In this document: positions 1 through 7,028 of the stretch, piece after piece | How the letters are laid out: the number at the start of each line of letters is the position of its first letter | How positions within the stretch are numbered: position 1 is the first letter of the stretch | DNA from: an uncultured Eisenbergiella sp. | Lineage (GTDB): Bacteria; Bacillota; Clostridia; Lachnospirales; Lachnospiraceae | DNA: 10,780 nucleotides | Assembly: GCA_948960675.1 (NCBI GenBank) | Contig: CARDPF010000091.1 | Location: 1 to 10,780, forward strand | Reading direction: 5' to 3' | Program-made: the position numbers and the translations under genes | The notes under the pieces: model-generated | What the model was told of the DNA's origin: nothing | Databases searched by the model: none | Seen by the model: the letters and a program-made list of their open reading frames with translations, nothing else

Positions 1-386
1 AGCGACGCGATCTCGGGGCGGTTTTGGTCGTCGCAGAGGAAAATATGCACTTTTGACGGATCCGGGTATTGCATGTGGCAACAGCCGTTGACCGTTTTTA
101 AAAGAAGTGCTGCATCTTCGCCGTGGGTGGCGATCAAGACGTCCACGTGGGGGTACAGGTGTGGGGGAACCTCCGGCATTTTGGTGTCCTGGCTGCGGCT
201 GATACAGTGCATGTGGATCAGCGCCTCCAGATTACTGATCAGCTCCGCTGAAAAAAGGGCGGCTCCGGCGATCAGGGATACGATGCCATGGTGGAGGGGC
301 AGCGTGAAAAACAGCCGCCAGAAAATGTAGATGACCGATGAAACTGCCAATAGGATAAACCATAACTTCCGCTTTTTGTGTGCCAT
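1..386 (-). CDS. Cellulose-synthase-like family 2 glycosyltransferase, N-terminal part (truncated by window edge)
   Basis: The visible 128 residues begin at an ATG at 386, preceded by AGGAGT with a 6-base gap, 20 bases after the CotH gene. A basic start (MAHKKRK) leads into two hydrophobic segments (about residues 8-26 and 34-52). The beginning of a GT-A fold follows: VDVLIATHGE at 81-90 (the usual first strand, VDV-I-T-NE in relatives) and IFLCDDQNRPE at 115-125, which matches the DD-x-x-RPE region of cellulose synthase catalytic subunits where UDP-sugar binds. In the family this enzyme polymerises a beta-glucan or similar glycan at the inner membrane face and extrudes it. The D-D-x-D and QxxRW motifs would lie beyond the window, so processivity and any PilZ domain cannot be judged. 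It is the fourth gene of the VTC-DUF4956-CotH operon. The substrate sugar is unknown. Confidence 0.88.
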   Translation of the reverse strand, partial: MAHKKRKLWFILLAVSSVIYIFWRLFFTLPLHHGIVSLIAGAALFSAELISNLEALIHMHCISRSQDTKMPEVPPHLYPHVDVLIATHGEDAALLLKTVNGCCHMQYPDPSKVHIFLCDDQNRPEIAS

Positions 387-406
387 ATTCTTACTCCTAT
401 CTTTAT

Positions 407-2083
407 TTATTCCCCCCGTTCCAGGCGTTGGACCAGTGTGACGCAGATAAAGAAAATTCCAAGATATACCAACGCCAGTACGCTGCCTGTCTGCCGCTTT
501 TGGGGGAGATTTTCCTGCGGCGTTGGCGCATCAGGGTCAGCGAATTGGTACAGGCTGTCCAGGTGCGTATCCAGCCAGTTCCCGTGTGTGGACAGCACGT
601 ATTTGAGCTTTGCAATTTCCTCCGCGTGGGTTTTGGTGTTGCGGTCCGGCTGGTTTTCATACGATTCCTGCAAATATTTGCTGCCCGCGTAAAAATAGCC
701 CCAGCGAGCCCAGTCCCGGTCGATTGCCGGCCCCAGTCCCGTTACGGTTTGGTCTATAAAGGATTGTATGGATTTGTCGGATAAAATGCTTTGGCGCAAT
801 GCATGATAGCGGTTTATGATCGCATTGGCAAATGCCGGGTCACGCAGCATTTGCAAAAACCAGGGCGCGTTGTGAAAGGCTGTTGACGCAAAATTTGCAC
901 TTTCCAGTTTGTAATTATCCATTGCCCCGTCAAAATCCCAGACGGGTCCCATCCGTAGCTTTCCGCTGTAATCAAAGTACATGTAAGTGGAATTCCTTCC
1001 GGCATCGTAATTGATGAAAAATTCGTTTATAATAAAATAGTCGGTAAAGGAATCCAGATCGACATAATCCCGGTATTTTATAAAATCCCCGTAATCTTTG
1101 GCAAAAAGTGCTTCCTCAAAGGGATTGATCTGTTCCGTGATACGCACGATATCGTCCTGCGTCAAAACGGATGCGTTGGGCCATTTGACCTCTAAATATC
1201 CGTACAAAAGCCGGTATTTGCTTGCATAGTTGTCCAAAAGGATCCCTTCCGGATTGTACCGGTCCCGCCGCAGCAGGGCAGGAAGATATTGGGCGTTCTC
1301 CGAAAAGGCTGGTAAAGGGACACGGTCTTTGCCGACGTTTACACTTTCGAGCATCAGGTAAAGTCCTTCATATTGATAGGTATCCCCGTCTTTGAAGACC
1401 AGTTCGCAGAATTTTGCGTCCGGCGCATAGGGCATGATTTCCCCGGCGGCCGTGTAAGCCAAATAGTTGCGCAAAAGGGACTTGTCAATGAATGAAATAT
1501 TCAGAATCCATTCGTCGTCGGCCCCCATGCCCAGGATATTTTGGCGGTTTGGACGCCCGCTTTCGTCCACCAGCTTGAGCAGATATTGGTGTTTGTCATA
1601 GTGTTCGGAGGAATTTCCCCGTCTGCGCAGCCGCACTTTGGAGCTTACCACAGGATTGTCTGTCAGGCGGTTTGTGCTTTTGGCCGTGTCGATCAGGCTG
1701 ATTTCTCCCTCCACAAAAGGATCTATATGTTCCCTACGGACGGCGTAACCTAAACCTTCGTCATAGTTGCTGTATTGCGGCGGCCGTTTCCTGCCGGTGT
1801 CTAAAATGACAAGGGGAAGATTGCTTGTAAACGTTTCATCAATTTCCATTTTCCGGTCGCGAAAATTTGTTGTGGCGCTGGAAAACCGGTCCCCTGCCTG
1901 AAAGCTTTCGTCGGCGGTGATGGCCCGGTCATGCAGATCGGTGGTTTTTTCATCCACGGCCTTGAGTGGCTCCGGAAAGAAATAACCGTCCTTTGGGGAA
2001 AATACCAGCCCCATTGTGATGGAGGATAGCAAAAGCCCTGCGATAAGGAGCGCGCTTTTATGCCGGTCACTTAGTGGCTTCAT
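407..2083 (-). CDS. Membrane-anchored CotH-family kinase-like protein
   Basis: This 558-residue protein carries the CotH signature. RRRGNSS at 153-159 is followed by a Lys near 170, then EWILN and DKSLLRN at 191-206 and the acidic LMLESVNVGKDR at 243-254. The motif MGPVWDFDGAMDN is at 378-390, with the Asp-Phe-Asp that binds metal in CotH kinases. CotH of Bacillus spores is an atypical protein kinase that phosphorylates serines in coat proteins. Here the protein has a hydrophobic segment at each end (about 11-28 and 533-551), so the kinase domain is probably tethered outside the membrane and is not a spore-coat protein. AGGAGG lies 13 bases before the ATG, inside the end of the DUF4956 gene, whose stop is only 3 bases upstream, so translational coupling is likely. 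The placement between a VTC protein and a glycan synthase suggests a role in surface polysaccharide assembly. The phospho-acceptor is unknown. Confidence 0.88.
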   Translation of the reverse strand: MKPLSDRHKSALLIAGLLLSSITMGLVFSPKDGYFFPEPLKAVDEKTTDLHDRAITADESFQAGDRFSSATTNFRDRKMEIDETFTSNLPLVILDTGRKRPPQYSNYDEGLGYAVRREHIDPFVEGEISLIDTAKSTNRLTDNPVVSSKVRLRRRGNSSEHYDKHQYLLKLVDESGRPNRQNILGMGADDEWILNISFIDKSLLRNYLAYTAAGEIMPYAPDAKFCELVFKDGDTYQYEGLYLMLESVNVGKDRVPLPAFSENAQYLPALLRRDRYNPEGILLDNYASKYRLLYGYLEVKWPNASVLTQDDIVRITEQINPFEEALFAKDYGDFIKYRDYVDLDSFTDYFIINEFFINYDAGRNSTYMYFDYSGKLRMGPVWDFDGAMDNYKLESANFASTAFHNAPWFLQMLRDPAFANAIINRYHALRQSILSDKSIQSFIDQTVTGLGPAIDRDWARWGYFYAGSKYLQESYENQPDRNTKTHAEEIAKLKYVLSTHGNWLDTHLDSLYQFADPDAPTPQENLPQKRQTGSVLALVYLGIFFICVTLVQRLERGE

Positions 2084-2086
2084 GGT

Positions 2087-2767
2087 TTAGCGGTTCACCT
2101 CCTCGTTTTGACAGACCAAATCCACATGGGTCACTCCCTTTAGGAGGAAAAGCGCCTCATTGATATTTGGGTTTTTCTTTTTCCCCCCTTCCAGCATCTT
2201 TTGGGACAGTTCGTAGATGTATTCCACATCTTCGGCGCCCTGGTTTTTGACCCGCAAGAGGGCTTGGCCCTCATACTGGAGCAAAACGGTTCTTTCAATC
2301 TGCTGTGATGTTTTGGCCGCCGCACGCACGATGAGAAGATAGCGGTCGTTGCTTTTGACTGCGCCCAAGAGCAGCATGACAAGAAAGATGACACCGGTTC
2401 CAATGGAGGCCAAAAGGTAGTAGGAAACGCCGCAGCTGATACCGACGGCAATGCACCAGAATATGTAGGTGGAATCCCTGGGATCCTTGATGGCCGTGCG
2501 GAAACGTACAATGGACAGTGCGCCGACCATGCCAAGGGATAAGGCGATGTTATTTCCGATTACATTCATTATTAGCGTGGTAATCAGGGTGAGCATCAGC
2601 AGGGATACATTGAATCTGGCGCTGTATACGGCGCCGGAGTGGGAAAAGCGGTAGGAGATGTAAATCACAAGTCCCAGAAGGAGCGCCGCTGCAAAATTCA
2701 GGCAGATTTGTGTTATGGATAGTTCGCTTCCCATGGTTTGTGAAAGCTGTGCGATGATTTCTTTCAT
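2087..2767 (-). CDS. DUF4956 multi-pass membrane protein
   Basis: The protein has 226 residues with about five hydrophobic segments (roughly 21-40, 54-73, 75-88, 101-120 and 122-138). A soluble, charged C-terminal domain of about 85 residues follows. The block LGMVGALSIVRFR at 78-90, continued by AIKDPRDSTYIFW to residue 104, is the hallmark of DUF4956. The family has no established biochemical function that I know of, but in Clostridia and Actinobacteria it often lies next to VTC-domain and CotH genes. It starts 18 bases after the VTC stop with GGAAGG upstream. A second ATG 5 bases earlier is out of frame. A reasonable inference is that it provides the membrane pore or anchor for the soluble polyphosphate polymerase encoded just upstream, since yeast VTC needs transmembrane partners to move its product. 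That role is not shown by the sequence. Confidence 0.87.
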   Translation of the reverse strand: MKEIIAQLSQTMGSELSITQICLNFAAALLLGLVIYISYRFSHSGAVYSARFNVSLLMLTLITTLIMNVIGNNIALSLGMVGALSIVRFRTAIKDPRDSTYIFWCIAVGISCGVSYYLLASIGTGVIFLVMLLLGAVKSNDRYLLIVRAAAKTSQQIERTVLLQYEGQALLRVKNQGAEDVEYIYELSQKMLEGGKKKNPNINEALFLLKGVTHVDLVCQNEEVNR

Positions 2768-2785
2768 TTCATTTTCCTTCCTGTA

Positions 2786-3475
2786 TTAATAAACCAGACG
2801 CCGGGCCATTTCGTATTTGCTAAAGGCCATTTCCAAAATACCGGCCGGGTTGACGGCCTGCCTGCACTGCTCCGGCAGAAAGCCGTTGTACTTCACCTCA
2901 AGAACAGGCCAGTGAAGCATCGGCAAAAGGGCAGGGGAGGAGGCAAAGAAGCAGGCACAGTTTTTCGATGCGCGGACATCGGTATCAATGGTGATGCGGG
3001 TGTCGCTGGCCTGTGCGGTAAAGGCAGTCCGGTGGTATGCAATGATACATTTTGGACGGTAAAGTCCGCAGGACATGATTTGGTAAAGTTCTTTTGGAAA
3101 GTTTCCTTTTAGTGTGAGGAGGGAAGAAAAATTTCCCTCAATGAGTGCGGCGGCGGACTCCCGTGAAATTTCCAGTGTCTTTTTGACTTGGACGGTTCCC
3201 TGTTTTTGCTTCAACTCCAGTTTTACCCTTCGCTGGGCAGGGGAATATATCCGCAGGCGGATTTTCCTGCGGAATTCCAACCCGTTTACCTTATCAAAAA
3301 AATCACTGTCGTCAATGCTGTCAAAATACAACGACCGCACCGTGTAGCCGCAGGGGCCGCCGTGGCGGTCCGTGTCCATGATTTTGGAAAGCCGGTTCGC
3401 CAGCATAAAACTTGTGACGGGCGGTATTTCGTATTTTTTTTCTGTGCGCATTACGGCGTAAGTTAATGCTTCCAT
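2786..3475 (-). CDS. VTC-domain polyphosphate polymerase
   Basis: The 229-residue protein has the pattern of the VTC domain, a triphosphate-tunnel fold that makes polyphosphate from ATP. It shows RTEKKYEI at 10-17, RSLYFD at 47-52, the basic strand RRKIRLRIY at 69-77, KLELKQK at 85-91, KK at 98-99, YHRTAF at 147-152, TRITID at 159-164, LEVKYNG at 192-198 and FSKY at 218-221. The alternating Arg, Lys and Glu residues on these strands line the tunnel and bind phosphate and metal in characterised relatives. There is no SPX domain and no membrane segment, unlike yeast Vtc4. The start chosen has AGGGGG 8 bases upstream. Met9 is a possible later start but has no ribosome binding site. This is the first gene of the operon, after a structured leader. 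The product is probably polyphosphate, but a different triphosphate reaction cannot be excluded. Confidence 0.88.
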   Translation of the reverse strand: MEALTYAVMRTEKKYEIPPVTSFMLANRLSKIMDTDRHGGPCGYTVRSLYFDSIDDSDFFDKVNGLEFRRKIRLRIYSPAQRRVKLELKQKQGTVQVKKTLEISRESAAALIEGNFSSLLTLKGNFPKELYQIMSCGLYRPKCIIAYHRTAFTAQASDTRITIDTDVRASKNCACFFASSPALLPMLHWPVLEVKYNGFLPEQCRQAVNPAGILEMAFSKYEMARRLVY

Positions 3476-3498
3476 TTGGTTTTCCCCCTGACGGGCCT

Positions 3499-3526
3499 GC
3501 CTGCACGGTTACGGTTTTTTGCAGGC
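3499..3526. repeat. Inverted repeat 1 in operon leader (GCCTGCA / TGCAGGC)
   Basis: The arms GCCTGCA (3499-3505) and TGCAGGC (3520-3526) pair perfectly over 7 bp around a 14-base loop. The loop contains CGGTTACGG, which is shared with the next palindrome. It ends 23 bases before the VTC start codon, so as RNA it would sit just upstream of the ribosome binding site. Confidence 0.5.
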
Positions 3527-3538
3527 TTTTCGTTCCGT

Positions 3539-3564
3539 TTGCAAAAACGGTTACGTTTTTGCAA
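3539..3564. repeat. 26-bp palindrome resembling a DNA-invertase crossover site
   Basis: The arms TTGCAAAAACG (3539-3549) and CGTTTTTGCAA (3554-3564) are perfect 11-bp complements around the 4-base centre GTTA. Total length is 26 bp. Characterised hix-type crossover sites of the Hin/Gin serine invertases are also 26 bp, with CAAAAAC and GTTTTTG blocks flanking a short centre. Here the same two blocks are 6 bases apart rather than 4. The hairpin is too AT-rich and lacks a T-tract of its own for a confident terminator call. Its location 153 bases from the end of a serine recombinase gene makes a recombinase-binding role possible, but this is unproven. Confidence 0.5.
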
Positions 3565-3576
3565 CCCCTTTTGCCC

Positions 3577-3609
3577 ACTGCGGGTAGTATCCCTTGTTTC
3601 CCCCGCAGT
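3577..3609. repeat. Inverted repeat 3 in operon leader (ACTGCGGG / CCCGCAGT)
   Basis: The arms ACTGCGGG (3577-3584) and CCCGCAGT (3602-3609) are perfect 8-bp complements around a 17-base loop. It is the most GC-rich of the three leader stems and the first that RNA polymerase would meet when transcribing the operon. It is not followed by a T-tract on either strand, so it is not a normal intrinsic terminator. Confidence 0.45.
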
Positions 3610-3668
3610 CCATTAAATTTCTTAGGGGTATTGAAAAACGGTGGGTATTGTGATATTCTTTTTTAATA

Positions 3669-3716
3669 AAAAGGGCACTTTTACAAAAAAGTAAGGTTTT
3701 TTGTAAAAGTGCCCTT

Positions 3717-3718
<2 letters not shown>
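3669..3718 (-). terminator. 22-bp perfect hairpin ending the recombinase gene
   Basis: The arms 3669-3690 and 3697-3718 are perfect complements over 22 bp, with a 6-base loop (GTAAGG on the plus strand). The core is AAAGTGCCC/GGGCACTTT, flanked by A and T runs. On the minus strand the stem closes with GCCC followed by TTTTT, so it works as an intrinsic terminator. It overlaps the TAA stop of the recombinase and insulates the downstream operon from it. Being symmetrical, it could also stop plus-strand transcripts. Confidence 0.75.
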
Positions 3719-4442
<724 letters not shown>

Positions 4443-4467
4443 CCCGTTTAAGGCTTGCCTATTGTAG

Positions 4468-5376
4468 TCAGGATTGGGAAACCTGTGACACCAATCCGTC
4501 AATTACCTTGACCAGATTGCCAATTTCCGGTTTGGAAAGCTGGGCGTTGGCCCCCAGTGCCAAGCCTTTGAGTTTCATTTCCTCATTTACCAGGGAAGAG
4601 AAAATGACGACGGGAATGTGCTTGGTTTCGTCGCAGTCCTTGATGAGTTTTGTCAAACGGTGGCCGTCCATCAGGGGCATTTCGATATCGGTGATGACAC
4701 AGCGGACGTGCTGGTCCAAAGTGCCGTTGTCCCGGTATTCCCGGATGAGATCCCATGCCTGCTGTCCGTCCTCCGTGCGGGTCAGGTTCTGATAGCCTGC
4801 CTTGGTCAGGCAGTCCGCAATCAGCTTGTTGAGCAGGGCGGAATCTTCCGCAATCAGGATCGGGATATCGTTGCGTTCCCGTTCGCCCAGGGCGTCGATC
4901 TCCGTCACTTTCAGGCCGGTCTCCGGATCGATGTCCGCCACGATTTTCTCAAAGTCCAGAATGATGATCAGGTCGTTCTCCAGCTTGACAATACCGGTGC
5001 AGATGCCGTTCTCGGGGGTGGAAATGGTGGTACTGGGCTTGATGATGTTGGTCCAGGATACCTTGTGAATGCCGATTACAGAGTCCACATGAAACGCGAT
5101 GTTGAGTTTATTAAAGTTCGTAATGATAAAAAGGCCTTCCGGGCCGGACCGGCCTTTGTTTAAGTAGTCTTTTAGGTCGATCGCCGTAATGAGCACATCG
5201 CGCGGCATGAAAACACCTTCAATGCTCGGATGGGCGTTGGGGATCGGGGTGATTTCCCTGTATTCCATGATCTCACGTATCTTTGCTACATTGATGCCGT
5301 AGGAACTGCCGCCCAGCTTAAATTCCAATACTTCCAGTTCGTTTGTTCCGCTTTCCAATAAAATTTTTGTATCCAT
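4468..5376 (-). CDS. cheV: Chemotaxis coupling protein CheV (CheW-like domain plus receiver)
   Basis: The 302-residue protein joins a CheW-like domain (about 12-160) to a response-regulator receiver domain (about 171-298). The CheW part has the usual LEFKLGGSSYGINVAKIREI start and EYREITPIPNAHPSIEGVF, the surface that docks CheA and chemoreceptors. The receiver has the acidic pair E177-D178, the phosphate acceptor D230 in ITDIEMPLMDG, Ser260/261 in the usual Thr/Ser position and K282 in LSKPE. CheV couples receptors to the kinase CheA and aids adaptation when phosphorylated by it, at the cytoplasmic face of receptor arrays. Length and domain order are normal. The start has AGAGGTGA 4 bases upstream. 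It is monocistronic, with its own promoter and terminator. No other chemotaxis or flagellar gene is in the window. Confidence 0.95.
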   Translation of the reverse strand: MDTKILLESGTNELEVLEFKLGGSSYGINVAKIREIMEYREITPIPNAHPSIEGVFMPRDVLITAIDLKDYLNKGRSGPEGLFIITNFNKLNIAFHVDSVIGIHKVSWTNIIKPSTTISTPENGICTGIVKLENDLIIILDFEKIVADIDPETGLKVTEIDALGERERNDIPILIAEDSALLNKLIADCLTKAGYQNLTRTEDGQQAWDLIREYRDNGTLDQHVRCVITDIEMPLMDGHRLTKLIKDCDETKHIPVVIFSSLVNEEMKLKGLALGANAQLSKPEIGNLVKVIDGLVSQVSQS

Positions 5377-5408
5377 GGGTTCACCTCTTTGTATGGTATG
5401 TTAGTCCC

Positions 5409-5417
5409 ATTATATCA
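5409..5417 (-). promoter_or_regulatory. Extended -10 promoter element of cheV
   Basis: On the minus strand TGATATAAT (5417-5409) is a perfect extended -10 (TG-N-TATAAT), 32 bases before the cheV start codon. The region upstream is strongly A/T-rich, which would act as an UP-like element. No good -35 exists at 17 bp, as is common for extended -10 promoters. It looks like a housekeeping sigma promoter and not a flagellar sigma site. Confidence 0.7.
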
Positions 5418-5533
5418 TAAATTTAAAAAAAGAATATAGTTATTTTCAATATTTTCAAAAAGAGCGTAATAGTCCGTAACGGTCCAAACAAGTCTGGCCT
5501 GTTTAAGCCTCGGGTGTTTTACGGATTTCCTTG

Positions 5534-5562
5534 TTGCACAATGGGGCATTCTGGTTTATGAT
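5534..5562 (+). promoter_or_regulatory. Promoter of rsmF and probably the downstream genes
   Basis: TTGCAC (5534-5539) and TATGAT (5557-5562) are separated by exactly 17 bases and lie 41 bases before the rsmF ATG. The -10 matches the consensus at five of six positions; the -35 is weaker. It is divergent from the cheV promoter, and the remainder of the 227-base gap 5377-5603 shows nothing else that I can name. Confidence 0.6.
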
Positions 5563-5603
5563 AGAGGCAGGGCGTTTAGGAACCAGAAAGGCGTGAACCG
5601 GGT

Positions 5604-6983
5604 ATGTTGCCACAGGAATTTACAAAGAGAATGCAGGGGATGCTGCAGGAGGAATATCCCTCCTTTTTACAATGCTTTACACAGGAAAGGGAACAGTCTT
5701 TGCGGCTGAATGCTTTGAAAGCAGACAGAAAAGCCTTTTTGGAAAAAAGCCCCTTTAGCCTGTCGGGTGTTGCGTGGGAGGAGAACGGATTTTATTATGG
5801 CAGGGAGGATACGCCGGGAAAGCATGTATGGCATGAAGCAGGCGTTTACTATATTCAGGAGGCCAGCGCAATGGCGCCCGCCGTCTGTCTGGACCCAAAG
5901 CCCGGGGAGCGGATTTTGGATTTGTGTGCGGCCCCGGGCGGAAAGAGTACCCAGATTGCGGCGGCGATGCAGGGGAAGGGGATTTTGGTATGCAACGAAA
6001 TTCATCCGGCCCGCGCCAGAATTTTATCCGGAAATGTGGAGCGGATGGGCATTGCCAACGCTTTGGTGACAAACGAGACGCCGGGACGGCTGGCGGAGCG
6101 TTTTTTTGGTTATTTTCACCGGATATTGGTGGATGCGCCCTGTTCGGGCGAGGGGATGTTCCGCAAAAACGAGGAAGCCTGCAGGGAGTGGAGTCCGGAA
6201 AATGTGCGCATGTGTGCGGCGCGTCAGGACCAGATATTGGATAGTGCGGCCAAGATGCTTGCGCCGGGGGGACGGCTGGTATATTCCACCTGTACGTTTG
6301 CCCCCGAGGAGGATGAGGGAAGCGTCGCGCGCTTTTTGCAGCGTCATCCGGATTTTGGTGTGGAAAAGGCACCGGAATGGGAAACAGCCGACAGGGGGTG
6401 TCCCCAATGGGTACCGCCGGGGCTTGCAACGAAAAGTCTGGCAGATACCCTCCGCCTATGGCCCCACAAAAGCAGGGGGGAAGGACATTATCTGGCGGTA
6501 ATGAAAAAAGAGGGAAATCCGCCGGGAAATGTGCAGCTTGCGGGCGGCTGTCGTGTGGATAAAAAAATGACGTCCGGCCAGTGGGAGGCATGGGAGAAGT
6601 TTGCCGCAGAAAACCTGCAGGCCGATTGGGAGGGGGATTTCCTGAAATTCGGGGAACAACTATACCTTGCCCCGCAGGATATGCCGGATCTGCGGGGAAT
6701 GAAAGTATTGCGTCCGGGTCTGCATTTGGGCACGTGGAAAAAGGACAGGTTCGAGCCGGCCCACGCGTTGGCGCTTTTTCTGGACAAAAAAAAGGCCAGG
6801 CGTGTCCATGAACTGGGGGAGAATGCCTGCAGGGAATGGATAGAGGGCATGGCAATACAGGCCGAAGGGGAAAAGGGATGGTATTTGATGACCGTAGACG
6901 GTTACAGCATAGGCTGGGGAAAGCTTGCAGGCGGCATCATGAAAAACCATTATCCCAAGGGCCTGCGCAAGAAGATGTCGTAA
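5604..6983 (+). CDS. rsmF: RsmF-type 16S rRNA cytosine-C5 methyltransferase (NOL1/NOP2/Sun family)
   Basis: The 459-residue protein has an N-terminal RNA-binding region (1-85). It is followed by a Rossmann methyltransferase domain with the SAM-binding motif DLCAAPGGKS at 106-115, NEIHPARARIL at 131-141, and both catalytic cysteines: C180 in DAPCSGEGMFRK (release of product) and C230 in YSTCTF (covalent attack on cytosine C6). The C-terminal part (about 310-459) matches the RsmF-type extension with a PUA-like fold and ends in GWGKLAGGIMKNHYPKGLR at 437-455. This extension separates it from RsmB, which lacks it and carries an N-terminal NusB-like domain. It methylates cytosines in 16S rRNA; which positions cannot be told from sequence, because Firmicutes members can modify several sites. 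The ATG has an imperfect ribosome binding site, AAAGGCGTGA, 7 bases upstream. It leads a plus-strand run of genes. Confidence 0.93.
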   Translation: MLPQEFTKRMQGMLQEEYPSFLQCFTQEREQSLRLNALKADRKAFLEKSPFSLSGVAWEENGFYYGREDTPGKHVWHEAGVYYIQEASAMAPAVCLDPKPGERILDLCAAPGGKSTQIAAAMQGKGILVCNEIHPARARILSGNVERMGIANALVTNETPGRLAERFFGYFHRILVDAPCSGEGMFRKNEEACREWSPENVRMCAARQDQILDSAAKMLAPGGRLVYSTCTFAPEEDEGSVARFLQRHPDFGVEKAPEWETADRGCPQWVPPGLATKSLADTLRLWPHKSRGEGHYLAVMKKEGNPPGNVQLAGGCRVDKKMTSGQWEAWEKFAAENLQADWEGDFLKFGEQLYLAPQDMPDLRGMKVLRPGLHLGTWKKDRFEPAHALALFLDKKKARRVHELGENACREWIEGMAIQAEGEKGWYLMTVDGYSIGWGKLAGGIMKNHYPKGLRKKMS

Positions 6984-7028
6984 AAGACGTCATGAAGGCC
7001 GGCCGGAAAAGAGGGCAGGAAGGTGAAA

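Larger units (their letters stand above)
3476..3668 (-). promoter_or_regulatory. Structured 5' leader of the VTC-DUF4956-CotH-GT2 operon
   Basis: This 193-base gap contains no convincing gene. Between 3499 and 3609 it holds three consecutive inverted repeats, listed separately, and a repeated ACGGTTACG core. I could not identify a clear -35/-10 pair on the minus strand, so the transcription start is unknown. I looked for the conserved core of the cyclic-di-GMP-I riboswitch, because of the glycan synthase downstream, and did not find it. The structures could act as a regulatory leader in RNA, or as DNA sites for a regulator or for the recombinase encoded next door. Confidence 0.5.

Noticed and set aside
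851..861. TTGCAAAAACC inside the CotH gene, matching a palindrome half-site
   Set aside because: Only one half is present, the other side does not match, and it lies in conserved coding sequence; probably chance.
3476..3668. Possible cyclic-di-GMP riboswitch before the glycan-synthase operon
   Set aside because: I could not find the conserved core of the class I riboswitch, nor a convincing class II fold. A covariance-model search would settle it.
5471..5485. CCGTAACGG near the divergent cheV/rsmF promoters, similar to the GTAAC core in the operon leader
   Set aside because: The 9-base match is partial and the flanks differ; too short to claim a shared regulator.
5755..6855. 366-codon open frame on the minus strand across rsmF
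   Set aside because: It is Pro- and Arg-rich, has no motif and is fully antisense to rsmF, whose catalytic motifs are intact.
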